The notes: a model not told the origin generated them from the sequence alone. A stretch of 64,000 nucleotides of DNA from Acinetobacter lwoffii (GCF_022967985.1 NZ_JALJVC010000010.1:43535-107534); one strand, 5' to 3'. Numbered from the stretch's first letter, positions 36,830-46,558 are shown. Translations and numbers: made by a program.

Positions 36830-38488
36830 ATGAGTGATCGAGCAAGTCAAATTTGCAAACGGTTAGGTGAGCTTCGGGCAGAACGTGCCAAATACGAAGC
36901 GCACTGGACTGAATGCTACAAGTACGGAGCACCTGAGCGCCAACAGTGTTTTGGTGGTAGCTCAGGTTCTGAAGGCACCAGAGAGAAACAGCGTGCTGAT
37001 TTGCTGGATTCTACTGCTGCCGAATCAATCCTGATCTTTGTATCTAACCTGATTGCAGGTACCACACCTGCAAACGCGATCTGGTTTAAAGCTGTGCCTG
37101 ATGGCATGGACGATCAAGCCGAACTCACACCAGGTGAACATTGGCTTGAACAGGTCGCACAATTCTTATTCCGCAATATCCACGGCGCAAACTTTGACAG
37201 TGAAATCTACGACATGATCATTGATTTCGCCGTTGCTGGTTGGGGTGTGGTCTATCAAGACATTGACCGTGAGAAAGGCGGTGGCTTCACTTATCAGTGC
37301 TGGCCAATTGGGGAGTGCTTTATTGAGTCTACACGTCCAGATGGTCAAGTGGATACGATTTATCGTGAATACACTAAAACCGCTGCACAGCTGGTCAGTG
37401 AATTTGGTGAACACAAAGTAAGTGATGCAGTGCGTAACACTTACCAGACTCGGCCAGATGATCGTTTCAAGGTTGTGCATGTGATCGAACCACGCAAGGT
37501 CAAAGCATCAATGACCAACCGTGTATTGCTGCCAAAGAATATGCCGTTCGCTTCATATCATGTGGAAGTAGATGGAAAAAATATCCTGAAAGAATCTGGC
37601 TATAACGAATTCCCTTGTGCGGTACCACGTTTTAGAAAGATCCCGGGCAGCGTGTACGGAATCGGCATCATGTCTACGGCGTTACCAGATGCCAAATCAG
37701 CCAATGCTTTGATGCGTGACACCTTGCGCAGTGCTGAGATTGATGTGTTGGGTTTCTGGATTGCTGAGGATGACGGGATTTTAAACCCACGTACTGTACG
37801 TATCGGTGGCGGCAAGATCGTTACTGCAGGAAAAGTAGATGCAATGAAACGTCTGGATAGTGGTCGGGGCTTTCAGGTCGCAGATCCGTTACTGGATCGC
37901 ATTCAGTCCAGCATACGCCGTAAGTTGATGGCGGACAGCCTGCAGCAACACTACAACACACCGCCTACAGCAGCAGAGATTTATGCACGTGTCGATATGA
38001 TCCGGCAGCAGCTTGGCCCATTGTATGGCCGTGCGCAGGCTGAGTTACTTGTTCCTATCCTTGATCGTGCTTTTGGTCTGGCATATCGGGCAGAAGCATT
38101 AGGCGAAGCACCAGAGGATCTACAAGGTCGTAACCTTTCATTCAAGTTTATTTCACCACTGGCACGTGCTCAGAAGCTTGAGGAAGTGGCCAGTATTGAA
38201 CGTCTGATGGCTTCACTTGGATCAATTATTGAAGTCGCACCGGATGCACTGGACAACATCAATCTTGATGCAGTACCACAAGTACTAGCAGCTGGTCTAG
38301 GCGCACCAACTTCAATCATGCGTACCACAGATGAACTTCAGGCATACCGTGAACAGAAAGCCCAGCAACAGCAACAGGCAGCAGCACAGGAGCAACAGGC
38401 AGCTATGGCGCAGCAGATGACAGGCGCAGTTGCTCAAGGTATGGGTAAAGGCTTGGAAGCGCAAATGGTCAGTGAGGTGATGCAATGA
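36830..38488 (+). CDS. Portal (T7-type head-tail connector) protein
   Basis: A 552-residue protein of the podoviral head-to-tail connector family. Features are the opening RLGELRAERAKYEAHWTECYKYGAPE, the SNLIAGTTPANAIWFKAVP segment, and a Gln/Ala-rich C-terminal tail (EQKAQQQQQAAAQEQ). The dodecameric ring it forms is the DNA gate at one capsid vertex and docks terminase. Length fits T7 gp8-like connectors. Confidence 0.92.
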   Translation: MSDRASQICKRLGELRAERAKYEAHWTECYKYGAPERQQCFGGSSGSEGTREKQRADLLDSTAAESILIFVSNLIAGTTPANAIWFKAVPDGMDDQAELTPGEHWLEQVAQFLFRNIHGANFDSEIYDMIIDFAVAGWGVVYQDIDREKGGGFTYQCWPIGECFIESTRPDGQVDTIYREYTKTAAQLVSEFGEHKVSDAVRNTYQTRPDDRFKVVHVIEPRKVKASMTNRVLLPKNMPFASYHVEVDGKNILKESGYNEFPCAVPRFRKIPGSVYGIGIMSTALPDAKSANALMRDTLRSAEIDVLGFWIAEDDGILNPRTVRIGGGKIVTAGKVDAMKRLDSGRGFQVADPLLDRIQSSIRRKLMADSLQQHYNTPPTAAEIYARVDMIRQQLGPLYGRAQAELLVPILDRAFGLAYRAEALGEAPEDLQGRNLSFKFISPLARAQKLEEVASIERLMASLGSIIEVAPDALDNINLDAVPQVLAAGLGAPTSIMRTTDELQAYREQKAQQQQQAAAQEQQAAMAQQMTGAVAQGMGKGLEAQMVSEVMQ

Positions 38489-38997
38489 TTTTAGGTTTTG
38501 CAGTAATGGCCATTCTTGCGCTGATTGCCTGCGCTTTGCTTTATGCGGCTGAAAACAAAGTAAATGAGTTTCGCAGTCAATTGATCAAGGAGAGGGAGGG
38601 AAATAATGAGCTTTCCATACTCCTCTATGAAGCTAGAGAGGAATTATCGACTCTCAAGGAACAATTATCTAATCCTGAATCTGACTTCAAAGAACTGATT
38701 CAGGAGCAAGAGGACGAATTAGGTTTTGGTCACCACGTCAAATGGCGCTCACATCGAAAGCCAACGGCGCAAACCTACCAGATTCACTTTGATATGGACG
38801 TTAATGGCCAGCGAATTTTAGAAGAACTCACCGTGCGGTTTAAACGCAATGCTTTCACTGACAACGAACGTGAGACATGCCGCCGTTTGGGCCGTGCCGA
38901 AGTCGTGGACTTCATTATCAACCGAATTAACACAGCAAACGACCCTCGCTATGACGAGAGCCTAGAACTAGCACACATGGAGCAAAACAATGAATGA
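38485..38997 (+). CDS. Phage protein with N-terminal membrane helix and coiled coil
   Basis: A 170-residue protein: one N-terminal membrane helix (about 2-22), then a coiled-coil segment (about 24-65), then a polar domain. It starts at the ATGA overlap with the portal stop. Unknown function; the layout is like an i-spanin but it lies far from the lysis genes. Confidence 0.62.
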   Translation: MILGFAVMAILALIACALLYAAENKVNEFRSQLIKEREGNNELSILLYEAREELSTLKEQLSNPESDFKELIQEQEDELGFGHHVKWRSHRKPTAQTYQIHFDMDVNGQRILEELTVRFKRNAFTDNERETCRRLGRAEVVDFIINRINTANDPRYDESLELAHMEQNNE

Positions 38998-39628
38998 ACA
39001 ACAGACAACAGACACACCAGACGTTCAAACAACTGAACAAACTCACACTACAACACCACCTGCAGGAACAGAAACGCAAACGGTGCCGGGTACTGAGACA
39101 ACACAGCAGAACCCTGGTGAGCAAGAAACGCAAACAACTGAAACAGATCCAGCAAAAGCGGTACCAGAATCTGCCGATGCCTATAGCGTTTCAATTGATG
39201 GCTTCGATTTTGATGCATTTAAAGCGGATAACGCTGAAGTACTGCAATCATTCCATGATGAAGGCATGACCAATAAGCAGGTTGAAGCAGTCGTTAAAGC
39301 CTATGAACAGCATCAATCCGTGCAAATGGAAGCCTTACAGGAAGAATGGGGTAATGACTTTGGCGCAAATGTGAACTTGGCCAAACAGGCCATTGAAGCA
39401 TTGGGTTTTCAGGCTTCGGATCTAGACTCACCAATCGGTGCGTTAAAGCTGGCAGCCGCTATTGGTAAGCACATTCAGGAAGATTTACCACCTTCTAACA
39501 CACAGCAAAACGGTGGAGAATCCATTCAACAATTAATGCAGTCGGAAGCCTACTTGAACGACAAGCATCCAGACCATAAACGCGTCTATGCGCAGGTTGA
39601 ACAGGCTTATGCGAAGCAATATCAATAA
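38990..39628 (+). CDS. Probable capsid scaffolding protein
   Basis: A 212-residue acidic protein. The first 60 residues are a Thr/Gln/Glu-rich disordered tail, followed by helices (HDEGMTNKQVEAVVKAYEQH). Its place between connector and major capsid genes, acidity and helical content match podoviral scaffolds. It overlaps the gene before it by eight bases. Confidence 0.8.
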   Translation: MNEQQTTDTPDVQTTEQTHTTTPPAGTETQTVPGTETTQQNPGEQETQTTETDPAKAVPESADAYSVSIDGFDFDAFKADNAEVLQSFHDEGMTNKQVEAVVKAYEQHQSVQMEALQEEWGNDFGANVNLAKQAIEALGFQASDLDSPIGALKLAAAIGKHIQEDLPPSNTQQNGGESIQQLMQSEAYLNDKHPDHKRVYAQVEQAYAKQYQ

Positions 39629-39642
39629 GGGGGATTTAGCCA

Positions 39643-40542
39643 ATGGCTAACCAAAACAAAATCACAGCGGCGTTTGTTCAACAGTTCCATGACACATACG
39701 ACGTTGCGGCACAGCAAAACGAATCACGACTACTTAAAACCGTTGTGAACCGTGGAAAAATTGAAGGTGAGTCATTCACCGTCAATGACATGGGCTCAGT
39801 GGAAATGCAGGCTTCTGGTGCTCGCTTTGGTGACACTAATTGGAGTCATCCAGATGTAGGTGTGCGTACTGCATTAATGTCTGATTGGGATCTATTCATT
39901 CCAATTGAACCGCGTGACCTGCCTAAGCTGAAGGCAATGCCGCAAGACAAATACATGAAGCTTTTGATCAGCGCACGTGAGCGCAAGATTGACGACATTA
40001 TTTATGCAGCGCTTGTTGGTCCAGTGACTCGCAAAGTAGTAGACGATGCCGGTGCCACAACTGTTTCAACAGTGAACCTGCCAGCGGGTCAAATCATTGC
40101 GCCGGCTTTCGGTACGCTGAAAAAGCAGATCACCAAAGCAAAAACATTATTCCGTGCGAACGAATGTGATGAACAGAATGGCGAAGAAATCTTTATCACG
40201 TACACCTCGGATGTGCTGAATGAGTTCTTAAATGACACCGTGCTGACCAGCTCGGATCACTTAAACATTGAGATGCTTCGAAATGGTGCCATAGGTCACA
40301 AGTGGTTAGGTGTGACTTGGGTGGCTTATGAAAAAGTAGGTCAAGGCGCTACAGTCGGAACCAAGCGTCTAGCAATGTACTGTAAGTCTGCTGTCCATTT
40401 CGGTGATGCAGATATTACAAGCTTCGATATCTCGAATCGTCCGGATAAGAAGAACGCAAAACAGGTTGGTGGTGTTCATTCATTTGGTGCTGCACGTGCC
40501 AATGAACTGAAAGTCGTAGCAATCGACTACACACCAGCCTAA
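39643..40542 (+). CDS. Major capsid protein
   Basis: A 299-residue protein. It opens MANQNKITAAFVQQFHDTYD and contains WDLFIPIEPRDLPKLKAMPQDKYMKLLISARERKIDD, features of the phage capsid family found with T7-type connectors. An AAGGGGGAT ribosome site precedes it, as expected for the most abundant protein. A hairpin follows its stop. Confidence 0.9.
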   Translation: MANQNKITAAFVQQFHDTYDVAAQQNESRLLKTVVNRGKIEGESFTVNDMGSVEMQASGARFGDTNWSHPDVGVRTALMSDWDLFIPIEPRDLPKLKAMPQDKYMKLLISARERKIDDIIYAALVGPVTRKVVDDAGATTVSTVNLPAGQIIAPAFGTLKKQITKAKTLFRANECDEQNGEEIFITYTSDVLNEFLNDTVLTSSDHLNIEMLRNGAIGHKWLGVTWVAYEKVGQGATVGTKRLAMYCKSAVHFGDADITSFDISNRPDKKNAKQVGGVHSFGAARANELKVVAIDYTPA

Positions 40543-40556
40543 TTAAGGGGCTTTGG

Positions 40557-40592
40557 CTCGGCATCTTGGGCATGGGGTGTCGGGTCTTTTTT
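40557..40592 (+). terminator. Hairpin with T-run after the capsid gene
   Basis: CTCGGCATC pairs with GGTGTCGGG (three wobble pairs) and a T-run follows. Partial termination here would lower downstream expression relative to capsid; the next small gene has a normal AAGGAG site after it. Confidence 0.62.
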
Positions 40593-40608
40593 ATAAGGAG
40601 CAGCCAAA

Positions 40609-40710
40609 ATGATTCAACTTCTGATGTGTCTTTTTGGTTTTCATGGTGCGACTGAGATTGGAACTGATACCAAGCCAGAGTGCCGCAATTGTTTGAAAGA
40701 ACTGGAATAA
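40609..40710 (+). CDS. Tiny Cys-rich phage protein, 33 residues
   Basis: The frame reads MIQLLMCLFGFHGATEIGTD and ends with a CRNC motif; Cys7, His12 and the C-x-x-C pair could bind zinc. The ribosome site ATAAGGAG lies at the right distance. Position between capsid and the Acb2-like gene. Function unknown. Confidence 0.65.
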   Translation: MIQLLMCLFGFHGATEIGTDTKPECRNCLKELE

Positions 40711-40714
40711 GAAT

Positions 40715-41041
40715 ATGGAAAATCAACATCGTAAAATTAATGGTTATCGTGAGCTAACCAAAGAAGAAATTGATCTAATGAATCGCATCAAAGAGAAAGG
40801 TGCGGAATTACTTGCTTTACAAAATGAACTAGCTAATCGATTAAGCACTGACTTCGAATACAAACAAGCTAATGCTATTCGCTCGCAAGTCGCTCCAAAT
40901 GATTTTGCAAGCGTTGAATATCAAGAGTTCAACCGATTTAAAGCAGCAGAACCACAACGCTGGGCAACGATTGGTAAGACTGATATTCAGACTGGAATTA
41001 TGGCCTTAGTTCGCGCCGTAGCACAGCCAGCCGGTATTTGA
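40715..41041 (+). CDS. acb2: Acb2-like anti-CBASS cyclic-nucleotide sponge
   Basis: A 108-residue helical protein opening QHRKINGYRELTKEEIDL and ending DIQTGIMALVRAVAQP, which I recognise as the Acb2/Tad1 hairpin domain (DUF7681-type). Acb2 proteins form hexamers that bind CBASS cyclic di- and trinucleotides and so block effector activation. Tyr11 and Lys26, the ligand-binding residues I recall from the Pseudomonas phage protein, are at exactly these positions. As in other phages it lies among the structural genes. Binding by this copy is inferred. Confidence 0.85.
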   Translation: MENQHRKINGYRELTKEEIDLMNRIKEKGAELLALQNELANRLSTDFEYKQANAIRSQVAPNDFASVEYQEFNRFKAAEPQRWATIGKTDIQTGIMALVRAVAQPAGI

Positions 41042-41042
41042 T

Positions 41043-41102
41043 ACCCAACAAACCAGTCCTTAAAAGCCTTCAAGATCATTAAAACTTGAGGGCTTTTTTA
41101 TG
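41043..41102 (+). promoter_or_regulatory. Hairpin/U-tract/AUG junction B
   Basis: ACCCAACAAACCA at 41043-41055, then the stem AAGCCTTCAAG/CTTGAGGGCTT (41064-41095, one wobble), a T-run and the ATG at 41100 with no ribosome site. Confidence 0.75.
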
Positions 41103-41663
41103 TCTATTACAACCAGAACTTCTATCTGCAACCATGCTTTAAGCCTGATCGGTGATCAGAATATCGCTTCATTTGATGAGAACACAGCACGTGCTGAGCG
41201 CTGCCGGAATATCTATGACCAGGTGCGCAAATCCATCCTGCGTGATCATCCTTGGTCATGTGCGAAAGCGCGTACCATTCTGGCACCAGTGACCACTTAT
41301 CCGGCCTTTGGCTATAAGCATGCCTTTCCTTTGCCGCGTGATTACATCCGGATCGTGAGTGCCAATACTGAAAAATATGAAGTAGAGAATCGCTACATTC
41401 TGGCCAATCAGCAGCAGATCAACCTTGAATATATCTTTGACAACGATAACGAAGATTCTTGGGATTCGATGCTGGTGGAAGCCATGTCACTTAAAATGGC
41501 CGCCAAGCTATGCAAACCGAATACTGGTAGCGATGCAGCAGGACAATCGGCAGAAGCGCAATATCGTGATCTGATCAAGCGTGCACGTACGATCAATGCG
41601 CAAGAACGACCTTCTGAAGACATCGTGTATGAGGAATCACGCTATATCGGGAGTCGCTACTAA
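41100..41663 (+). CDS. Tail tubular protein A-like (T7 gp11 type adaptor)
   Basis: A 187-residue protein with the family segment CNHALSLIG...RAERCRNIYDQVRKSILRDHPWSCAKAR and YRDLIKRARTINAQE near the end. Proteins of this kind form the adaptor ring under the connector. The ATG follows the junction hairpin; the stop overlaps the next gene (TAATG). Confidence 0.88.
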   Translation: MSITTRTSICNHALSLIGDQNIASFDENTARAERCRNIYDQVRKSILRDHPWSCAKARTILAPVTTYPAFGYKHAFPLPRDYIRIVSANTEKYEVENRYILANQQQINLEYIFDNDNEDSWDSMLVEAMSLKMAAKLCKPNTGSDAAGQSAEAQYRDLIKRARTINAQERPSEDIVYEESRYIGSRY

Positions 41664-43687
41664 TGAAGCAATGGCTACTCAAAAATAACCTGTCCAGTGG
41701 TGAGCTGTCACCGTTACTGCATACGCGAACTGATGTGCAGCAATATGCCAACGGCGCTAAAAAACTATTAAATGCAATTCCATTGGTAGAAGGTGGCGCA
41801 AAGAAACGACCAGGTACTAAGTTTCGCGGCATCTTCGCTGGTGCGTTGCGCCTAATTCCTTTTGTTCCGAACTCAGATAATCCATTTCTATTGATCTTGG
41901 GCATTAATACACTGCAGGTGTATGACCCTTTAACGCAATCTGTGGTCCATACAGGCAGTACGCCGTATAACACAGTGGCCAAAGTTTCACAGATCCAGGT
42001 GGCACACTCACGCTATCGCATGTTCTTTGTCCAGGGCGATCATCCGGTACATCGTCTGGTATGTAGCAAGGACTTTGACAACTGGAATTTTGATCAATTC
42101 ACTTTTGTCACCGCACCGGTGGATGAAATCAATACCACACCTAACGTGGCATTAACGCCGACTGGCGTGGAAGTGGGTAAAACCATTTCACTGAATGCAG
42201 CTGCTTTTCCGAACTGGAGTTCAACAGAAAACTACATCATTGGTGAGCGTGTTATTTATCTTGGCCAGACATGGCGTGCAATAGCGGATAGCACTGGTAA
42301 GGTTCCAGCAGTCGATAGTACCGATTGGGAATCTGTGACTGCAGGTGATGCGTCTGTATTCATTCCTGCGCATGTGGGGGCAATCATTTCGATTAATGGT
42401 GGCCAAGTCAAAATTACTTCTTATGTTTCTCCAACGGGTGTGCTGGGAGAAGTCATTGTTAAGCTGAATGCAGACGTTCAAGCCATTGCCAAATCATGGA
42501 TCTTAAATACTGCAGCGTTTACTGCAGAGACTGGCTACCCATCCACGGTGACATTCTTCAAACAGCGCCTGGTCTTTGCCAATACAAAGAACAATCCGAA
42601 CCAGTTATGGGTTAGTGCAATCGGGAATGATGGTGATTTCTTGGAAGCAACGGACGATGCCAGTGCATTCAGCATGGCTTCATCTTCTGCACAGGCAGAC
42701 AACATTCTGCATCTAGCACAACGTGGTGGTGTGGTAGCACTTACTGGTGGCTCTGAGTTCCTGATCAGTTCAGCCGGTGCATTTACACCAGCATCTGCCC
42801 AGATTGAACAGCACACAACCTACGGCGCACAATCCAACGTCCGTCCGTGTCTGGTGGGCAATGAGCTGCTATTTGTCCAGCGTGGCGGTAACCGCTTGCG
42901 TGCTTTGTCCTATCGCTATGAGGTAGATGGTCTGGTCAGTCCTGAACTGTCAGCCATTGCACCACACATTGCAGAGGATCATGGCGGTATCAAGGAACTG
43001 ACTTATCAGCAAACGCCGTACAGCTTGGTCTGGATGGTGCTCAATGATGGCAAGGTGGCCAGTATTACCTTAAACCGCGATCAGGAGATGAATGCCTGGG
43101 CACAGCATGACTTTGGTGGAGCTGTTCGCTCAATCTGTGCCTTGCCTCAAGCTGCCGGCAATGATCTGTGCTTCATGCTGGTTGCGCGTAAATCAGCGGT
43201 TGTGCTTGAGCAGCTGGACGAAACATCATTCATGGATTGTGAGATTGCGCATAACGGCGCATTGGTAAACAGAAACCTGCATAACAGCACACAGTACCGA
43301 TTCCAGAATGCAGATGGCTATTTCTACGATGACAATCAGCCAACATCCAGCACTTGGTTTGCTGGTCAGCCGTTCAATATGGAAGTTGAGTTTCTGCCAC
43401 CGGATCACAGTCAAGTTCCCAATACTGCAATGTTCCATAAGATTCAGGCGCATGAAACGGTCTTATATGTGCGTAATTCGATTGGTGGCCAGTGTAATCA
43501 GTACGATCTGGAACATAAGTCATTTAATCAGTCTGCATTCCAGAACCTGACCTACACAGGGCCGGTCAGTGTCAGCATGAATGGCTGGGCTACCTTGCAC
43601 GAAATGGAATTAAAAATAACACACAACAAACCGCTACCTTTCCACGTCCAGAGTGTAGCTATGTTGGTATCAATGAATGAGAGATAA
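41663..43687 (+). CDS. Tail nozzle / stabilisation protein (T7 gp12-like role)
   Basis: A 674-residue beta-rich protein. The opening NNLSSGELSPLLHTRTDVQQYANGAKKL and the VEGGAKKRPGTKF motif are typical of large podoviral tail tubular B or nozzle proteins. It should complete the short tail below the adaptor. Coupled by a one-base overlap to the adaptor gene. Confidence 0.85.
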   Translation: MKQWLLKNNLSSGELSPLLHTRTDVQQYANGAKKLLNAIPLVEGGAKKRPGTKFRGIFAGALRLIPFVPNSDNPFLLILGINTLQVYDPLTQSVVHTGSTPYNTVAKVSQIQVAHSRYRMFFVQGDHPVHRLVCSKDFDNWNFDQFTFVTAPVDEINTTPNVALTPTGVEVGKTISLNAAAFPNWSSTENYIIGERVIYLGQTWRAIADSTGKVPAVDSTDWESVTAGDASVFIPAHVGAIISINGGQVKITSYVSPTGVLGEVIVKLNADVQAIAKSWILNTAAFTAETGYPSTVTFFKQRLVFANTKNNPNQLWVSAIGNDGDFLEATDDASAFSMASSSAQADNILHLAQRGGVVALTGGSEFLISSAGAFTPASAQIEQHTTYGAQSNVRPCLVGNELLFVQRGGNRLRALSYRYEVDGLVSPELSAIAPHIAEDHGGIKELTYQQTPYSLVWMVLNDGKVASITLNRDQEMNAWAQHDFGGAVRSICALPQAAGNDLCFMLVARKSAVVLEQLDETSFMDCEIAHNGALVNRNLHNSTQYRFQNADGYFYDDNQPTSSTWFAGQPFNMEVEFLPPDHSQVPNTAMFHKIQAHETVLYVRNSIGGQCNQYDLEHKSFNQSAFQNLTYTGPVSVSMNGWATLHEMELKITHNKPLPFHVQSVAMLVSMNER

Positions 43688-43689
43688 AG

Positions 43690-44142
43690 ATGCTTGTACG
43701 TGCAGCAACACTAAAAGATTTAGACACGCTTGTTGACTGGGGCAAGCGTCTAACCAATGAATCCCCACGGTTTAAGAAACAGGGCTTTGATGAAAAGCGG
43801 GCGCGTAATGTATTTGCGCATTTAATTAATGAGCTTGAGTCTATCCTGATCGTGATCGATGAGTATGAAAATCCAGTTGGCACATTAATTGGTGCGATTG
43901 ATATTGATTGGCGAACAGGCCAGAAGCTTGCTTATGAGCAGGGTCTTTATGTTTTGCCTGAGTATCGTAAATCAGGTGCAGCCAGTGACTTGATTGAAAC
44001 ATTTAAGGTATGGGCAGAGATGAATGAAGCAGATCGTATTCAAGTCGGTACAACCACCGGCATTTATGCTGAACGTACTGTGAAGCTGTATGAATCTCTA
44101 GGCTTTGAACTGGTCGGCTATGTTCTGGAAATGGAGGTCTAA
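43690..44142 (+). CDS. GNAT-fold acetyltransferase-like protein
   Basis: A 150-residue protein with GNAT outline: MLVRAATLKDLDTLVDWGKRL, then GLYVLPEYRKSGAASDLIETF (acetyl-CoA loop; here R-K-S-G-A-A in place of the usual Q/R-x-x-G-x-G/A) and AERTVKLYESLGFELVG. Such genes occur within the structural cluster of several podoviruses; substrate unknown, and a structural role is possible. Confidence 0.78.
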   Translation: MLVRAATLKDLDTLVDWGKRLTNESPRFKKQGFDEKRARNVFAHLINELESILIVIDEYENPVGTLIGAIDIDWRTGQKLAYEQGLYVLPEYRKSGAASDLIETFKVWAEMNEADRIQVGTTTGIYAERTVKLYESLGFELVGYVLEMEV

Positions 44143-44144
44143 TC

Positions 44145-44528
44145 ATGTGCAATCCAGGCGGAATCATGCAAGGCGTTCAAAACATGGCAAATGCCCAAAT
44201 GGCGGATGCTGTGTCCAAAGGTAATGCCAAAACTATCAACTCAGTCGCACGTGCAGAAGCCGAAAAGATGAAGCGGCAAGGCAAAAGCAATGCTTCAACG
44301 GCGCGTGCACAGGCTGCGGAAAATGGTGTGAATGTTGATGTAGGTGCAGCAGCAATGCTTCAGGATGAGCATATTTCTGATGCAGCCTATAACGCATCAC
44401 TCAATATTTCAGATGCAGGTTATCAGGCTAAACAGGTTCGCATGCAGGGCAAAATGCAACGTAACAATTATGCAATGCAAGCCGCCTCTGACTTTATGGG
44501 TGCAGCATCATCAGGAGGATGGAAATAA
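44145..44528 (+). CDS. Internal virion core protein, T7 gp14-like
   Basis: A 127-residue Ala/Met/Gln-rich helical protein opening MCNPGGIMQGVQNMANAQMADA. The composition and place before two large internal proteins match the gp14 family, which is ejected into the cell envelope at infection. The stop overlaps the next start (TAATG). Confidence 0.78.
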   Translation: MCNPGGIMQGVQNMANAQMADAVSKGNAKTINSVARAEAEKMKRQGKSNASTARAQAAENGVNVDVGAAAMLQDEHISDAAYNASLNISDAGYQAKQVRMQGKMQRNNYAMQAASDFMGAASSGGWK

Positions 44529-46558
44529 TGGCGTTAATTCCAAAATCTCAAGGTCGGGATGTGTCTCGACCAGTCATGCAGCAGCATACGCCGATGACCG
44601 GACTCGGAAGTATTGGTAAGGCAGTAGACGGCATCATTGAGGAGCGCAGAAGAAAATCTGATGAAGCCGATGTATCTGCCAAACGTGCAGAGCTTTATCA
44701 CAATGATCTGGCCGAGAAAGAAGCCAAGGTTAAGCTAGATGATGTACTGACTACCGAGCTATCAGAGCAGGTAACATTGCTTAAAAACGATGTGGCCAAC
44801 GGCGCAATGAATGCAGATGTAGCCAATAAAACATTACAGCAATGGTCTGAAAAGCGTTTCAAAGATATGGAAGGTGAGCTGCCCGGGCATGCACACCAGG
44901 CATTAAGTCAGCACTGGTCCAGCAATGTGACTCGTAATGCTACTGCATTCCTGCCGCTGCAGCTGAGTGCTGATAACAAAAAAGGTGAAGTACTGGCTGA
45001 TCGTTATCTTGAGATTGGTACACGTATGGATCGTGAAGCCGGTGAGGAATACGTCAAATCCAATATTCAAAGCTTGAACATACCGGAAGCACAAAAACAG
45101 GCACTGATTTATAAATACCAAGGCACACGTGATCTGCAAGATATTGACGGACGTATCACCAGTGCCATTGAAAATAAGGACACGGCCAGCCTGCAGCAGC
45201 TTGTCACTGAAATGGATAACGGTGGTTTTGGTTATACAGACGGCCCGACACTGCAACAGAAAAAAGCACAGGCACTCAGCCGGATCGATGCAATCAATAA
45301 ACAGGTTGAGGTAGAAGAAAATAAACGTCTGCAATTAGCCGGCAAAGTTCTGAATGATTTTAAATCTCAGGTGCTGACTGGTCGTGCTTTGGATGATAAC
45401 TATCTGGCAAGTGTAGGCGGTGCAGTGGTCGGTACTGAACATGAGGCCGAATATAACTTCTACAAATCACAGTCCAATAATTTTCAGCAGTTTTCTAACC
45501 TGTCTACATCTGAGCAGCTAAAGCGTATCAATGAACAGAAGGCGCGTGCCAAGAATAGCAAGACCGCTGATGCTGTGAATGAGGAAAAGATTTTAGGCGT
45601 ATATGAATCCATCCATAAGGAAAAGACAGAAACATTAAAAAATAATCCAAATCAGGCGGTACGCGAAGCAGGTTTAGAAACACATAGCCTGAATGCTGGT
45701 GAACTAAAAGCCAATCCAAAATCATTTGCTGCGAAAGCGATTGATAACGGCGTGAGTCAGTTGGCGCTTAAAGACCCAAACATTGTGGTGAAACCTATTG
45801 CTGCAGAAGATCTAGCAGAAGCCAAGCAAGCGTTTGAAGCCAAGTCTGTGAATGACAAACTGGACTTTATTGGGGAGCTGATCAACCAATCAAAAGGCGT
45901 ACCGAATGGCAGTAAGATCTGGTCTGCAACCATGGGGCAGCTAGGGGGTGGTGATCTAACATACCTTATGGCGGGTGTAGCGCGTGCTAATAACTATCGT
46001 TCACGTGATGGTGAAGATGTAGCAGCAGCGATTATTTCCGGTACTCAGGCATTAAAGAATAAAGCCTTGGTTGTTCCAAAGGATGATTTACTACGTTCTG
46101 AGTTCAATAAGTACGTGGGTAATTCTGTCTCCGGAGAAACGGCAAATATGTCTTATTCGGCATTCAAGTCGATCTATGTGCATCTATCTGAGCGCAATGG
46201 CTACCAGCACAAAGACAAAGACGATATGAGCAAGGATCTGGCCAAGACTGCATTAAGCATGGCGACTGGTGGCGTATATGAACAAGGCGTGAAGTACGGC
46301 AACCAAAAGACATGGAAGGTATCGAAGCCATACGGTATGGATGATGACCGTTTTGAAAGTGAAGTCAGCAAAGGCTATGCCGCGATTTCTCAGGCCACTG
46401 GTATCAGCACGGCCGAACTGCAAGATTTACGCCTACGCCGATCTGACAAGCGATCTAAAAAAGGCGAGATCCAATATGACTTGATCAATGAACGTGGTGC
46501 GCCATTGCAAGTGGGTGGCGTGATGTGGCGGATCAATATGCAGGGAGCAACCAAGTAA
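44528..46558 (+). CDS. Internal virion protein, T7 gp15-like
   Basis: A 676-residue, mostly helical and charged protein without transmembrane segments. It lies between the gp14-like gene and the transglycosylase-bearing gene, as gp15 does in T7. An ATG at 44519 lies directly on the AGGAGG site; the ATG at 44528, nine bases from it, is the correct start. The stop overlaps the next gene by one base. Confidence 0.75.
   Translation: MALIPKSQGRDVSRPVMQQHTPMTGLGSIGKAVDGIIEERRRKSDEADVSAKRAELYHNDLAEKEAKVKLDDVLTTELSEQVTLLKNDVANGAMNADVANKTLQQWSEKRFKDMEGELPGHAHQALSQHWSSNVTRNATAFLPLQLSADNKKGEVLADRYLEIGTRMDREAGEEYVKSNIQSLNIPEAQKQALIYKYQGTRDLQDIDGRITSAIENKDTASLQQLVTEMDNGGFGYTDGPTLQQKKAQALSRIDAINKQVEVEENKRLQLAGKVLNDFKSQVLTGRALDDNYLASVGGAVVGTEHEAEYNFYKSQSNNFQQFSNLSTSEQLKRINEQKARAKNSKTADAVNEEKILGVYESIHKEKTETLKNNPNQAVREAGLETHSLNAGELKANPKSFAAKAIDNGVSQLALKDPNIVVKPIAAEDLAEAKQAFEAKSVNDKLDFIGELINQSKGVPNGSKIWSATMGQLGGGDLTYLMAGVARANNYRSRDGEDVAAAIISGTQALKNKALVVPKDDLLRSEFNKYVGNSVSGETANMSYSAFKSIYVHLSERNGYQHKDKDDMSKDLAKTALSMATGGVYEQGVKYGNQKTWKVSKPYGMDDDRFESEVSKGYAAISQATGISTAELQDLRLRRSDKRSKKGEIQYDLINERGAPLQVGGVMWRINMQGATK

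Noticed and set aside
43690..44142. Acetyltransferase-like gene as a DNA- or tRNA-targeting toxin
   Set aside because: It has no antitoxin-like partner and lies in normal order within the virion gene cluster.
45129..45314. Short plus-strand frame inside the gp15-like gene
   Set aside because: No ribosome site and an overlapping frame in a long, well-supported virion gene.
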